A DNA stretch of 16,218 bases from Bacteroidales bacterium (lineage in GTDB: Bacteria; Bacteroidota; Bacteroidia; Bacteroidales; JAADGE01), in assembly GCA_024762915.1 (NCBI GenBank), contig JANTGL010000027.1, forward strand, positions 1 to 16,218, in the 5' to 3' direction. Both the position numbers and the translations under genes were made by a program. Each line of letters starts with the position of its first letter. Position 1 is the stretch's first letter. Shown here piece by piece: positions 8,129 through 16,012 of the stretch. The notes beneath the pieces were generated by a model that worked only from the letters and a program-made list of their open reading frames with translations, searched no databases and was not told where the DNA came from.

Positions 8129-8827
8129 TTATTTAATACCGTTTATTACTTCATTCATTTTTTGAATTTCTTCTTTTTTTGCCGTAATTGTTTCTGTTAA
8201 AGTAACGATTGTTTTTTTATTCGTTTCAATTTGAGCAGATTTTTCTTCATTTTCTTTTTTCAAATCTTCTATCGTTTGTTTGTTTTTTTCGATATCACCC
8301 GCTAAAGTTTCATTTTCTTTTACGGTATTGGCTTGTTCTTTTTCCGTTTTGGCCAACACGGAATTTAATTCAGCAAGCCGGTCAGTATAATGTGTTCTTA
8401 AAAATTCTACGGAAAATTCTTTTATTATTGACATTAATGAAGCGTATTCACTCGGATTATCAGTTTTATTCAAATAAATATCATATCCGAATTTTATAAA
8501 AACGTTCATTTTGGTCGTATTATCATCTTTATTCTTTTCAAATCGTGTGTAAAAATCCATTGTACGAGAAGTAACGGCAGGAAAAACAGCTTCTTCAGCT
8601 TTTAAATCATCTCCTCTGTCACTTTTCAGTTTTAAATCATATTTCTTTTTTAAATAATTCTTCCATGCTTTTTTTGCTTCACTTGCATCGGGTTCAAAGG
8701 TAACCGTAATACATGGTCTGGCCATATCATCATTAACGGCTGTTCCGTCTGCAATATTAAATATTTGTGATTTTCCTATAAAAGAAAAAACATAAACAAA
8801 TACTGAAAGTAAAATAATTTTTTTCAT
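8129..8827 (-). CDS. Secreted protein with C-terminal coiled coil, unknown function
   Basis: I do not recognise the family. The 232-residue product starts with a signal peptide (MKKIILLSVFVYVFSFIGKS, then QIF). A globular part (~25-150) contains RPCITVTFEP, AKKAWKNYLKKKYDLKLKS and a patterned strand segment TKMNVFIKFGYDIYL. Residues ~150-232 are a long coiled coil rich in Glu, Lys, Asn and Thr (repeated KENE, EKNKQTIEDL, ETNKKTI). No lipobox Cys or membrane helix follows the signal, so it is likely periplasmic or exposed outside, perhaps oligomeric through the coiled coil. It lies between the DUF3999 gene and the beta-barrel gene on the same strand, which makes an envelope role reasonable but unproven. 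Confidence 0.8.
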   Translation of the reverse strand: MKKIILLSVFVYVFSFIGKSQIFNIADGTAVNDDMARPCITVTFEPDASEAKKAWKNYLKKKYDLKLKSDRGDDLKAEEAVFPAVTSRTMDFYTRFEKNKDDNTTKMNVFIKFGYDIYLNKTDNPSEYASLMSIIKEFSVEFLRTHYTDRLAELNSVLAKTEKEQANTVKENETLAGDIEKNKQTIEDLKKENEEKSAQIETNKKTIVTLTETITAKKEEIQKMNEVINGIK

Positions 8828-8857
8828 AACTTTATTTTTAAATTATTAAATTAGAGT

Positions 8858-8865
8858 TAAAGATA
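8858..8865 (-). promoter_or_regulatory. Possible -7 element for the secreted coiled-coil gene
   Basis: The minus strand reads TATCTTTA, one mismatch from TAnnTTTG, giving a leader of about 25-30 bases before the ATG at 8827. The gap to the DUF3999 stop is 53 bases and shows no terminator hairpin, so read-through from the upstream operon is also possible. Confidence 0.3.
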
Positions 8866-8880
8866 TAACTTTTTTAAAGA

Positions 8881-10137
8881 TTATTCTTGATTTTTATGTT
8901 TTTTTACTGTTTGCTTTAACAATAAAATACTGATTATAATTAGAATAATTGCTGAAATTCCGATTATTAACCAAAGATATTGAACTGGAAAATTCCAAAT
9001 CGTATTAATTTTCATTCCTGCATTCGCCTTTCTTTTAATATTATAAATATAGGTTTCAGGTAAAATTTCGGGAATTGTATCTTTGAAATACGGTAAATCA
9101 TAACTCGGAAAATTCGTATTTTCACTTCCGTACAAAAGATGATATTTTGTATCGGGCAATAAATAAGTAATCATATAATTTTTTAATTGATAGGCATTTA
9201 CTTTAAAAATCTTTAAGGGTTGATTATCTTTATTATCAATAACAAATACGACTTTTTGTGCTTTATAGTCTGCTAAATTAATTCTGTTGCTTTTCAAGGA
9301 ACCCAACCAAAAATCTTTTTTCATTTGATCATAAAACGCTTCTCCGGGGCTTGCTACAGTTCCGGTATCATCTTTCATCATTTGAACTTTTCTTAAATAG
9401 AACTCAGGACCTTGTATACCGAAAGTAAACATATCAATAAACTGAGCTTCATTAAATTTAACCGTTACAATGCTCTTATCCAAAGTATCTTTTTGAGTAA
9501 TTTCAGGTTTGGGTAATTGAGTAAATTCTGCCCTGATATCAGCTAAATCATGGTAATAAACTTTAATTACTTCAATATTTTGTTCATCATAATCATTGAA
9601 AAGAATTTTAATATATTTAAAATCACTTCTCGGAAGATTCATAACTTTTATTTCTGTTGTATCTGCATTCGTAATATCAGGTACTGTCGGATAATTATTT
9701 TTTAAAATATACCATTTTTGAGTATCGGAACTTCCCATAATTTTAATAAAAACAGGATTATTCGTATTTACGACTTTAAAAATCAAATTAGAGATTTCAA
9801 TATTTTCGCTGTTCTCAACAATAACTTCCGTGAAATGTTTAAATTTTCGATATTTATTTTTTAAAATTTTTAATTCGGTACGTTTTCCTTTATCATAAAT
9901 CGTTTTTTTCTGACTTAAGATATATTGAATCTCATTGTTTTTATCATCATATAATCGAATATCCGGAAAAGCGTGATGCAGGTGAGAAGTTACATCAGAA
10001 TTTAAAAATATTTTATAATATCCGGCGTTTTCAACACCTTCAAGTTTAGCCTGCCAATTAAATGTTTGAGAATAGCTAAACAGATTAAGAATAAAGCTAA
10101 AGCAGAAAAACAGGATATATTTTAATATTGATTTCAT
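8881..10137 (-). CDS. DUF3999 family membrane-anchored exported protein
   Basis: This 418-residue protein has a signal peptide (MKSILKYILFFCFSF..., ending YSQ). The exported part of ~370 residues opens with FNWQAKLEGVENAGYYKIFL and PDIRLYDDKNNEIQYIL. That beginning, a sentence-like 'value, then element of the interface' beta-sandwich pattern, matches the DUF3999 family. A single C-terminal membrane helix (WLIIGISAIILIIISILLL) is followed by a basic cytoplasmic tail. The reading frame can be opened at a TTG at 10170 inside the upstream gene, but the ATG at 10137 places the signal peptide at the true N-terminus, 4 bases after the DUF2339 stop, so I chose it. In many bacteria DUF3999 genes sit beside DUF2339 genes, as here. 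The biochemical function is unknown; a joint envelope complex with the DUF2339 protein is inferred. Confidence 0.82.
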   Translation of the reverse strand: MKSILKYILFFCFSFILNLFSYSQTFNWQAKLEGVENAGYYKIFLNSDVTSHLHHAFPDIRLYDDKNNEIQYILSQKKTIYDKGKRTELKILKNKYRKFKHFTEVIVENSENIEISNLIFKVVNTNNPVFIKIMGSSDTQKWYILKNNYPTVPDITNADTTEIKVMNLPRSDFKYIKILFNDYDEQNIEVIKVYYHDLADIRAEFTQLPKPEITQKDTLDKSIVTVKFNEAQFIDMFTFGIQGPEFYLRKVQMMKDDTGTVASPGEAFYDQMKKDFWLGSLKSNRINLADYKAQKVVFVIDNKDNQPLKIFKVNAYQLKNYMITYLLPDTKYHLLYGSENTNFPSYDLPYFKDTIPEILPETYIYNIKRKANAGMKINTIWNFPVQYLWLIIGISAIILIIISILLLKQTVKKHKNQE

Positions 10138-10141
10138 AAAT

Positions 10142-12445
10142 TTAATCTTTTTTAAAAATAATTTTTTCAAATATTCTTTGTCTTACAAATGCCGTAAATA
10201 ATATAATAAAACCTAAGGCAGTAAACGTAATAATCTGTTGACCGATTGTTAATTCCGGCATATCAAAGATAAATGATTTTATAATAAGCGCAAGAATAAA
10301 AAACATTCCGATTCTGATTAGTTCATGATCTTTAAACAATAATGATGATAATGAAATTATAAATACCGATATCATCCAAAATAAAGAATAATAAAAATAA
10401 TGTGTTTCAGATAATGTCGTACTTAACGGAATTCCGGAACCAAATGATTTTATTACAAATAGGTGATCCAATTCCGAGCTTAAAACAGCTATGATTGAAA
10501 ATGTTAAAATCCATTTAGCTGCTTTATTTATTGTTTTACTTAAGTTTTTCACATTTAAGTATGAGAAAAAGACGATAAATATAACAGTTGCAACCAGATA
10601 TACATGGCTGTTAAATTTATGCATCGAAACAGACGGATTTGAAAGTAAATGATCCCTTACCGTAATAATTTCATATAAATAATAACTGAAGAATAATATC
10701 ACAACGGCTATTCCCATATAACCGGAAACAATTTTCAAAAATCGATTCTTTATAAAACTGATGATAATCAGGACAATCAGAATAAAAGAAAAATTATAAA
10801 TTCCGAGATACGTATTAATTAAATTTTCGTTTCTTATAGTAATTGTAATTCTGTATAAAATTTCGGTATATAATGAAATATACAAAGCACCAACGGAAAT
10901 AATTGAAATAAAAATTCGCAACCAGCTCATTTTTATTGGTTTAATCAAATACACATCTTTACTTTTACTTGATATGATAACATTCAAACCCAAACCGATA
11001 CTGGTCATCAATCCCGAAACAAAACTTTTATTAATTAATAGTTGTTTTTGCGGTGCATTATATGAAATTGCAAAGAAATTATCAACAACATCGAAAACAA
11101 AACTGGTTATTAAGCCCAACATTAAAAATGTTGTAACAAATTTAAGCATTTTTATATCCAATTTAATTGAAACCCACATTAACAGTACTGTTTCAACTGC
11201 CCAAATCATTGTAATTGATTTTCCGACTAATTCAACCGGCGGAATTAATGTTAAAAACAATAAACTGATAATTCCGAAAAAATATACTAATTGCTCATTT
11301 ACTGTTTTTCTGATAATAATAATAATAATCAAGAACAGCATATTATAAACAGCCGTTAAAACAGTGAAAACCCCTTTATAATCAGGATTTAATACTTTAA
11401 GCATATACATACCCAGCGAATAATAAATCATACTAATAACAACAACCATCATTAATTCGTACAATTTATATTCACTGATATGTTTTATATGATAGGCAAC
11501 AGCAAGGAAAATTAGAACAATATAAATAATATTCAACATAATAAAATCCGTTTGAAAAGAAGCAAACTGATTTAATTGAAATGCATGATTGACAATCAAT
11601 ATCATATAAATTCCCGTAAACAGTGAAGGCACTAATCTGATTAAAAAGTTTTTATATTTTAAAGAAATAAATACAGAACCGATATTTAACAATAATAAAT
11701 ACAATAACAAGGCACTTGTATTTTCAGAGTAAAACCCTGTAAATAAGGGTGCTGCAAAACCTGCAGTGACGGCTAAAAAAAGCAATTCAAAACGATTATA
11801 TAATAATGATAAAAGAACTGAGAATAAAGTTAATCCCAGATATACGGAAAAAATCTGAAAGTCGGAAAATACATCGTATGCATAATAAGAAATTGTGAAT
11901 GAAATAAATAAAATGCCCATAGCACCGCCCATTAAAATTGAGCTGAAAGTTTTATATTTTTTCGATATCAAATGAGCAAAAAATATTAAACTGATACTGA
12001 CGATTAAAGTAATAAAGATTCTGCCTGCAATGTTAATATAAGCCGAATTAACAGAATTTTTAATAAAAAAACCGATTCCTAAAATTAAAATTGCAATTCC
12101 GACATAACTTAAAAAATATTTCCTAAGATATTTTATTGTATCTTCCTCTTTTAAAGTCAGATATAATTTTTTAAATTTCAGAAATTTTTTAATTCTCTTA
12201 TAACCTCTGTTGATAATTTTAACCGGTAAAATTGAAGATTCTTCATGCTCTTCTTCGGAATGTTTTTTATCATGCAAAAAATAACTAATGATACTTTCTT
12301 GTGTTTTTTTCTGTAGTTCTTGTTCTTTTTCTAAATGTTTTAAATCTTTTTTCTTTCGACTTAAACCCATAAAAAAGCCGAAACTGAATACCAAAAGAAA
12401 CAGAATAATGATTATTAATATGACAATTATTACAACAAAAGACAT
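10142..12445 (-). CDS. DUF2339 family polytopic membrane protein
   Basis: This 767-residue protein has an N-terminal membrane helix followed by a short charged cytoplasmic stretch rich in Lys and Glu (~30-90). The remainder is nearly continuous hydrophobic helices, on the order of twenty. The family signature lies just after the charged stretch: LRKYFLSYVGIAILILGIGF, AGRIFITLIVSISLIFFAHL and then FSSILMGGAMGILFISFTIS, matching the DUF2339 'glycine-rich helix' pattern. Function is unknown across the family. The frame opens at a TTG at 12451, but the ATG two codons later (12445) is 9 bases after the upstream stop and is preferred. It sits tightly between the PerM-like and DUF3999 genes. A run of six Ile codons near 11315-11330 is a short ATT repeat within a helix. 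Confidence 0.85.
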   Translation of the reverse strand: MSFVVIIVILIIIILFLLVFSFGFFMGLSRKKKDLKHLEKEQELQKKTQESIISYFLHDKKHSEEEHEESSILPVKIINRGYKRIKKFLKFKKLYLTLKEEDTIKYLRKYFLSYVGIAILILGIGFFIKNSVNSAYINIAGRIFITLIVSISLIFFAHLISKKYKTFSSILMGGAMGILFISFTISYYAYDVFSDFQIFSVYLGLTLFSVLLSLLYNRFELLFLAVTAGFAAPLFTGFYSENTSALLLYLLLLNIGSVFISLKYKNFLIRLVPSLFTGIYMILIVNHAFQLNQFASFQTDFIMLNIIYIVLIFLAVAYHIKHISEYKLYELMMVVVISMIYYSLGMYMLKVLNPDYKGVFTVLTAVYNMLFLIIIIIIRKTVNEQLVYFFGIISLLFLTLIPPVELVGKSITMIWAVETVLLMWVSIKLDIKMLKFVTTFLMLGLITSFVFDVVDNFFAISYNAPQKQLLINKSFVSGLMTSIGLGLNVIISSKSKDVYLIKPIKMSWLRIFISIISVGALYISLYTEILYRITITIRNENLINTYLGIYNFSFILIVLIIISFIKNRFLKIVSGYMGIAVVILFFSYYLYEIITVRDHLLSNPSVSMHKFNSHVYLVATVIFIVFFSYLNVKNLSKTINKAAKWILTFSIIAVLSSELDHLFVIKSFGSGIPLSTTLSETHYFYYSLFWMISVFIISLSSLLFKDHELIRIGMFFILALIIKSFIFDMPELTIGQQIITFTALGFIILFTAFVRQRIFEKIIFKKD

Positions 12446-12454
12446 AGGCAAAAA

Positions 12455-13558
12455 TTATTTTTCCTTTCTTTTCAGAAAAAAGTTACTGATTTTTTTAATA
12501 GTCAGTCCGTCCTTTTCAACACCTAATATATATCCGAAAGGTTTTAAAGACTCAATATTATCGCAAATAATTTTCAAAACGGCTATAAAAGGAACAACAA
12601 TAATCATTCCCGGAATTCCCCAAATAGTAGCTCCTATAATAATGCTTAAAATCGTAACAAAAGGATTCAAATGAACTTTTCCGCCGACAATACTCGGTGT
12701 AATTATATTATGATCAACTAAGGAAATGATAATATAATAAATCGCTACTGCCATGGCAGAATACGGATCATTTTGTGCAACCAATGTAAATGTTAAAGGA
12801 ACAATGCCGCTTACAACTGTACCGAAATACGGGATAAATGAAAAACTTGCCGTAATTAATCCTAAAACCAAAGCATATTTTACCCCGATTATACTTAATG
12901 CAACCGAATGAGAAATCGCCAGAATAACAACAACAATTGTTACCCCCGTGACATATTTTATTGTTACTTTTGAAATTTGTTTTATTAAAGTTTCCGCGAG
13001 TTCCGCATGTCTTCTTTCAGCTAATTTATGAATAAATTTTTCTGCACGATTTCTGAAAAAAAGTAAAAAAAACGTAAAAATAGGAATAAATAAAAGTGCT
13101 TCAACAGCTCCGGCCATTTTTAAAAAAACAGTTTTAATTTCCCCTTGAAAATTTAATAAGCCTTCAGCTTTTTCTTTAATCCATATATTTTGTGCTTCCG
13201 AAGAAATATTAAGTTGATCACTGATAAAGCTTTGAATGCCGGCAAAATTTTCATTTGCATGTTGTTGAATCGTTTGATCTTCCGCTAGTCTTTGAATTTG
13301 ATCGATTAAAATATTGACAGCTCCGGTTGCAACAGCCAAAAACAATAAAACGGAAGTTAAAACTGCCAGCATACGAGGAAATCTCGCTTTGTATTCCAAA
13401 AAAGATGCTACGGGGTATAATAAATAGGAAAGCAATACTGAAATCGCCAAAGGATATAATAATTGTTTTGCCTGTATTAACGAATAAATTACTAAAATTA
13501 TAAATAATAAAATAATCGTCAATCTTAAAATAACCGGATATTGTCTGAATTTATTCAT
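12455..13558 (-). CDS. AI-2E/PerM family membrane transporter-like protein
   Basis: This 367-residue protein has the layout of the AI-2E (PerM/YdiK/TqsA) family. Two N-terminal helices (LTIILLFIILVIYSLIQAKQ, LYPLAISVLLSYLLYPVASF) are followed by a soluble amphipathic section (~85-140). A C-terminal membrane bundle then holds the conserved FIPYFGTVVSGIVPLTFTLV and GATIWGIPGMIIVVPFIAVL segments. Family members have been linked to autoinducer-2 export or to Na+/H+ antiport; the substrate cannot be assigned here. The upstream TTG (13561) is replaced by the adjacent ATG at 13558. It starts 27 bases after the xseA stop and ends 9 bases before DUF2339, so it belongs to the xseA operon by spacing. 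Confidence 0.9.
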   Translation of the reverse strand: MNKFRQYPVILRLTIILLFIILVIYSLIQAKQLLYPLAISVLLSYLLYPVASFLEYKARFPRMLAVLTSVLLFLAVATGAVNILIDQIQRLAEDQTIQQHANENFAGIQSFISDQLNISSEAQNIWIKEKAEGLLNFQGEIKTVFLKMAGAVEALLFIPIFTFFLLFFRNRAEKFIHKLAERRHAELAETLIKQISKVTIKYVTGVTIVVVILAISHSVALSIIGVKYALVLGLITASFSFIPYFGTVVSGIVPLTFTLVAQNDPYSAMAVAIYYIIISLVDHNIITPSIVGGKVHLNPFVTILSIIIGATIWGIPGMIIVVPFIAVLKIICDNIESLKPFGYILGVEKDGLTIKKISNFFLKRKEK

Positions 13559-13585
13559 CAAATTATAAATTTCAAATTTAAATAA

Positions 13586-14941
13586 TTATTTTTTAACTTC
13601 AGATTTAATTCTGCCGTCAAATAAAACTGTTTCTATGAAATCACCGCTTTTTGTGTCTTTAACTGATTTTAAAAGTTTTCCGTTTTTTAATGTATAAGAA
13701 AACCCTGATTTCAATACATGAACGGGATCCGATAAGTTATTCGTTTGCTCAAACATTGCCAAGCGATGTTTATTGTTTTCAAAAAAAGTATTCAAAGTAT
13801 TTTCAAGTCTTAAGTAATATAAGTCTGTCGTTTGCATTTTATTTTTAAAACCGTAACGGATTGAATTTAAAAGTTTTTCAGGATAATTTTGAAGTAAATA
13901 ATCATACTTCTTCAATTTTTGTTTTATTTTATAACTGTATTCCGTCTGCAACAAATTTATTTCGTTTTTCTTCAAAGATATAATTTGTGTAATTACAAAT
14001 TTAAACTTATTCCCGATTTCAGCCAATTTATAATTATTTTCAGAAATAATATCTTCAACACGATTGTATAAATTTTGTGATACCGTATCTAAATAAGAAT
14101 AAAATTCAGAATTTTTTTCAACCAAATATTCAGCAACTGCCGTTGGCGTATTCAATGCTGTATGAGCAACTAAATCACTGATTGATTGATCTCTTTCATG
14201 CCCGATACCGGTAAGAACAGGGATTGGAAATTGTGCAATATTAACAGCAATTTTATAAGAATCGAACCAAGCCAAATCAGATTTAGAGCCGCCGCCTCTG
14301 ATAATTACAACTAAATCAAAATGTTCTTCTTCATCAAAGATTCTTTCCAATGCATTTACAACAGAATTTTCCGTTTCTTCTCCTTGCATTGCAGTTTTGA
14401 ATAACTTAATTTTAAAACGGAAAGGACAATTGTGCAATTGATTTTTAAAATCACCGAAACCGGCAGCAGTTTCTGAAGAAATGACTGCGATTCGTTGAGG
14501 CACAAGCGGAAAATCAAGTTCTTTATTCATGTCCGTTACGCCTTCTTCCTCCAATCGCTTAATAATCAACAATCTTTTACGCTCAATTTCACCGACGGTG
14601 TAGGTCGGGTCAATATCAATAATATTCAAACTAAAACCGTATACTTCATGAAAAACAATTTGAACAACAATCAGCACTTTTAACCCGGCTTCCAGTCGAT
14701 GGCCTGTACTGCTCTCAAAATAAGTTTTCAGCATCCCGTATGTTCGTGACCAAATTGTCGCCCTTGCTTTGGCAAGAACAGAATCATTTTCTGATTTCTC
14801 ACTTAATTCCAGATAAGCATGCCCGCGACTTTCTCTTAATTCACTTATTTCGGCAACAATACGGATATTCTCGGAAAAATTGTTTTCAATTTTTTCCTTA
14901 ATCTTTAAATTTAAATCCGATAATGAAATAAAGTCTTTCAA
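13586..14941 (-). CDS. xseA: Exonuclease VII large subunit (XseA)
   Basis: This 451-residue protein is full length for the family. The N-terminal OB-fold (~1-110: ISLSDLNLKIKEKIE, RIVAEISELRESRGHAYLEL) binds single-stranded DNA. The catalytic region (~125-275) holds RIAVISSETAAGFGDF, then VVIIRGGGSKSDLAWFD (211-227) and the GIGHERDQSISDLVAHTALN stretch (245-264) with TPTAVAEYLV after it. The long helical remainder is where XseB subunits bind in characterised enzymes. The complex degrades single-stranded DNA in both directions in repair and recombination. The start is a TTG: upstream in frame there is a stop before any ATG, and the family sequence begins immediately at this codon. No xseB-like small gene lies directly downstream (the next gene is PerM-like) or upstream within the window, unlike many genomes where xseB follows xseA. 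Confidence 0.93.
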   Translation of the reverse strand: MKDFISLSDLNLKIKEKIENNFSENIRIVAEISELRESRGHAYLELSEKSENDSVLAKARATIWSRTYGMLKTYFESSTGHRLEAGLKVLIVVQIVFHEVYGFSLNIIDIDPTYTVGEIERKRLLIIKRLEEEGVTDMNKELDFPLVPQRIAVISSETAAGFGDFKNQLHNCPFRFKIKLFKTAMQGEETENSVVNALERIFDEEEHFDLVVIIRGGGSKSDLAWFDSYKIAVNIAQFPIPVLTGIGHERDQSISDLVAHTALNTPTAVAEYLVEKNSEFYSYLDTVSQNLYNRVEDIISENNYKLAEIGNKFKFVITQIISLKKNEINLLQTEYSYKIKQKLKKYDYLLQNYPEKLLNSIRYGFKNKMQTTDLYYLRLENTLNTFFENNKHRLAMFEQTNNLSDPVHVLKSGFSYTLKNGKLLKSVKDTKSGDFIETVLFDGRIKSEVKK

Positions 14942-14966
14942 TCTTGAAGTATTGTTATTTACAAAA

Positions 14967-14974
14967 CAAAATTA
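14967..14974 (-). promoter_or_regulatory. -7 promoter element for the xseA operon
   Basis: The minus strand reads TAATTTTG, an exact TAnnTTTG match, placed to give a leader of about 20 bases before the TTG start at 14941. No clear -33 motif is visible. Confidence 0.5.
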
Positions 14975-15024
14975 GAATAAATTTAGTTTTATAAAGAATT
15001 TGTTTCAGAAGCTTGATTAATTTT

Positions 15025-15066
15025 AATAAATTCTGTGGCTAAAATCAGATAAATTCAGAATTTATT
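15025..15066 (-). terminator. Weak AT-rich hairpin at the end of the SUMF1-like gene
   Basis: A perfect 11-bp inverted repeat (AATAAATTCTG at 15025-15035, CAGAATTTATT at 15056-15066) with a 20-base loop overlaps the stop codon of the SUMF1-like gene. It lacks a T-run on the minus strand, so termination is only suggested. Confidence 0.35.
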
Positions 15067-15871
15067 CATAAGATTTTGTTCTCACAACTCTGAATCCCAG
15101 ATATAAATTTTTCTTTTTTTGATTAAGATAAGATCTACGAGTAAGAATAATATGAGTCATTTTATCACGTCTCGTTCCGCCCCTGAAGACTCTGTTTTCA
15201 CCAACATCCGGACCTTTTGGATTGATTCTCTCGGAATGAGAATAATACGTTTCGTCATAATAATCCCAGCACCATTCTGCAACATTTCCGCTCATATCGT
15301 AAAGACCGATTTCGTTAGGTAACAATTCACCGGATTTATGTTCTTCTCCTTTATAATTTTCGTTAAACCATGCAACCGAATAAGGCATATTACTGCCGCT
15401 GAATTTAAATTCTTTTGAACGATCTCCGCCTCTTGCGGCATATTCCCATTCAGCTTCTGTCGGTAATCGATAACCGTTAGAATTAAAATCACATTTAACT
15501 TCAAAAATCCCGGCCTTTTCATCACGCGTAATTTTATATGCTATATCAAAACCGTCTCTTCTGCTTAACCAATTACACATCATAACGGCTCTTTCCCAAG
15601 TTATATTTGTAGCAGGAAAATCTGTTTCGCCATACGGATCACTAAAACCGGCAACTTTACAAAAAGCTTTATATTCATTAAAATTTATCTCGTATTGTGC
15701 AATATAAAACGTATCAACTTTCACTTTATGAACAGGAGTTTCGTCTTTAAATTGTTTACTGTTACTACCCATTTCAAAGGTTCCGCCGTTAAGAAGAACC
15801 ATTTTTATTTCTTTTTGAGAAAATGCGGAAATACTTATCAATAAACTAATTAATGTATAGTAAAATCTCAT
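15062..15871 (-). CDS. Secreted SUMF1/FGE-fold protein lacking catalytic cysteines
   Basis: This 269-residue protein has a signal peptide (MRFYYTLISLLISISAFS, then Q). The rest is one formylglycine-generating-enzyme-type (SUMF1) domain with its landmarks: MVLLNGGTFEMGS (24-36), ETPVHKVKVDTFYIAQYEIN (44-63), GYRLPTEAEWEYAARGG (133-149), GLYDMSGNVAEWCWDYY (189-205), FRGGT (229-233) and LGFRVVR (258-264). True sulfatase-activating enzymes carry two active-site cysteines shortly after the RGGS motif. Here that segment (RRDKMTHIILTRRSYL) has none, so sulfatase maturation is unlikely. Similar non-catalytic copies in Bacteroidota act as structural envelope proteins (GldK/GldJ of gliding and type IX secretion), but this one is shorter and lacks a lipobox, so I do not assign it to that system. 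It stands alone, divergent from the ketoacyl synthase gene. Confidence 0.9.
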   Translation of the reverse strand: MRFYYTLISLLISISAFSQKEIKMVLLNGGTFEMGSNSKQFKDETPVHKVKVDTFYIAQYEINFNEYKAFCKVAGFSDPYGETDFPATNITWERAVMMCNWLSRRDGFDIAYKITRDEKAGIFEVKCDFNSNGYRLPTEAEWEYAARGGDRSKEFKFSGSNMPYSVAWFNENYKGEEHKSGELLPNEIGLYDMSGNVAEWCWDYYDETYYSHSERINPKGPDVGENRVFRGGTRRDKMTHIILTRRSYLNQKKKNLYLGFRVVRTKSYE

Positions 15872-15951
15872 TCTTAATCTTTTTTTAATCCTTGTATCAG
15901 TTATTATTAATCTTTTTAATACAAATTCCTTGCCTTAACGAAAACTAGTCA

Positions 15952-15959
15952 CAAATATT
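15952..15959 (-). promoter_or_regulatory. Possible -7 element for the SUMF1-like gene
   Basis: The minus strand reads AATATTTG, one mismatch from TAnnTTTG, in the 141-base divergent gap, about 80 bases before the ATG at 15871. Confidence 0.3.
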
Positions 15960-15982
15960 ATTTTAAATATAAAGGAAGTTTT

Positions 15983-15990
15983 TACTTTTG
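15983..15990 (+). promoter_or_regulatory. -7 promoter element for the ketoacyl synthase gene
   Basis: TACTTTTG is followed by CAG, an exact TAnnTTTG match and identical through CAG to the tRNA promoter element at 1857. It leaves a leader of about 18 bases before the ATG at 16013. Confidence 0.6.
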
Positions 15991-16012
15991 CAGTCCTTAA
16001 CATATTCTGTAA

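Noticed and set aside
10138..10170. Upstream TTG start for the DUF3999 gene, overlapping DUF2339
   Set aside because: It would put 11 extra residues before the signal peptide. The ATG at 10137 gives a clean signal peptide and non-overlapping spacing.
11312..11330. Run of ATT/AAT triplets
   Set aside because: It encodes six Ile residues in a DUF2339 helix. Unit length changes would not shift the frame, so phase variation is not supported.
10974..11348. Plus-strand open frame of 124 codons
   Set aside because: It lies wholly antisense within the DUF2339 gene, has low-complexity composition and no promoter; it is a shadow frame. The same reasoning excludes the other antisense frames in the window.
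12446..12451. TTG start two codons upstream of the DUF2339 ATG
   Set aside because: An ATG two codons later is available with suitable spacing from the upstream stop.
15292..15525. Second minus-strand frame inside the SUMF1-like gene
   Set aside because: It is out of frame with a well-conserved domain and has no recognisable product.
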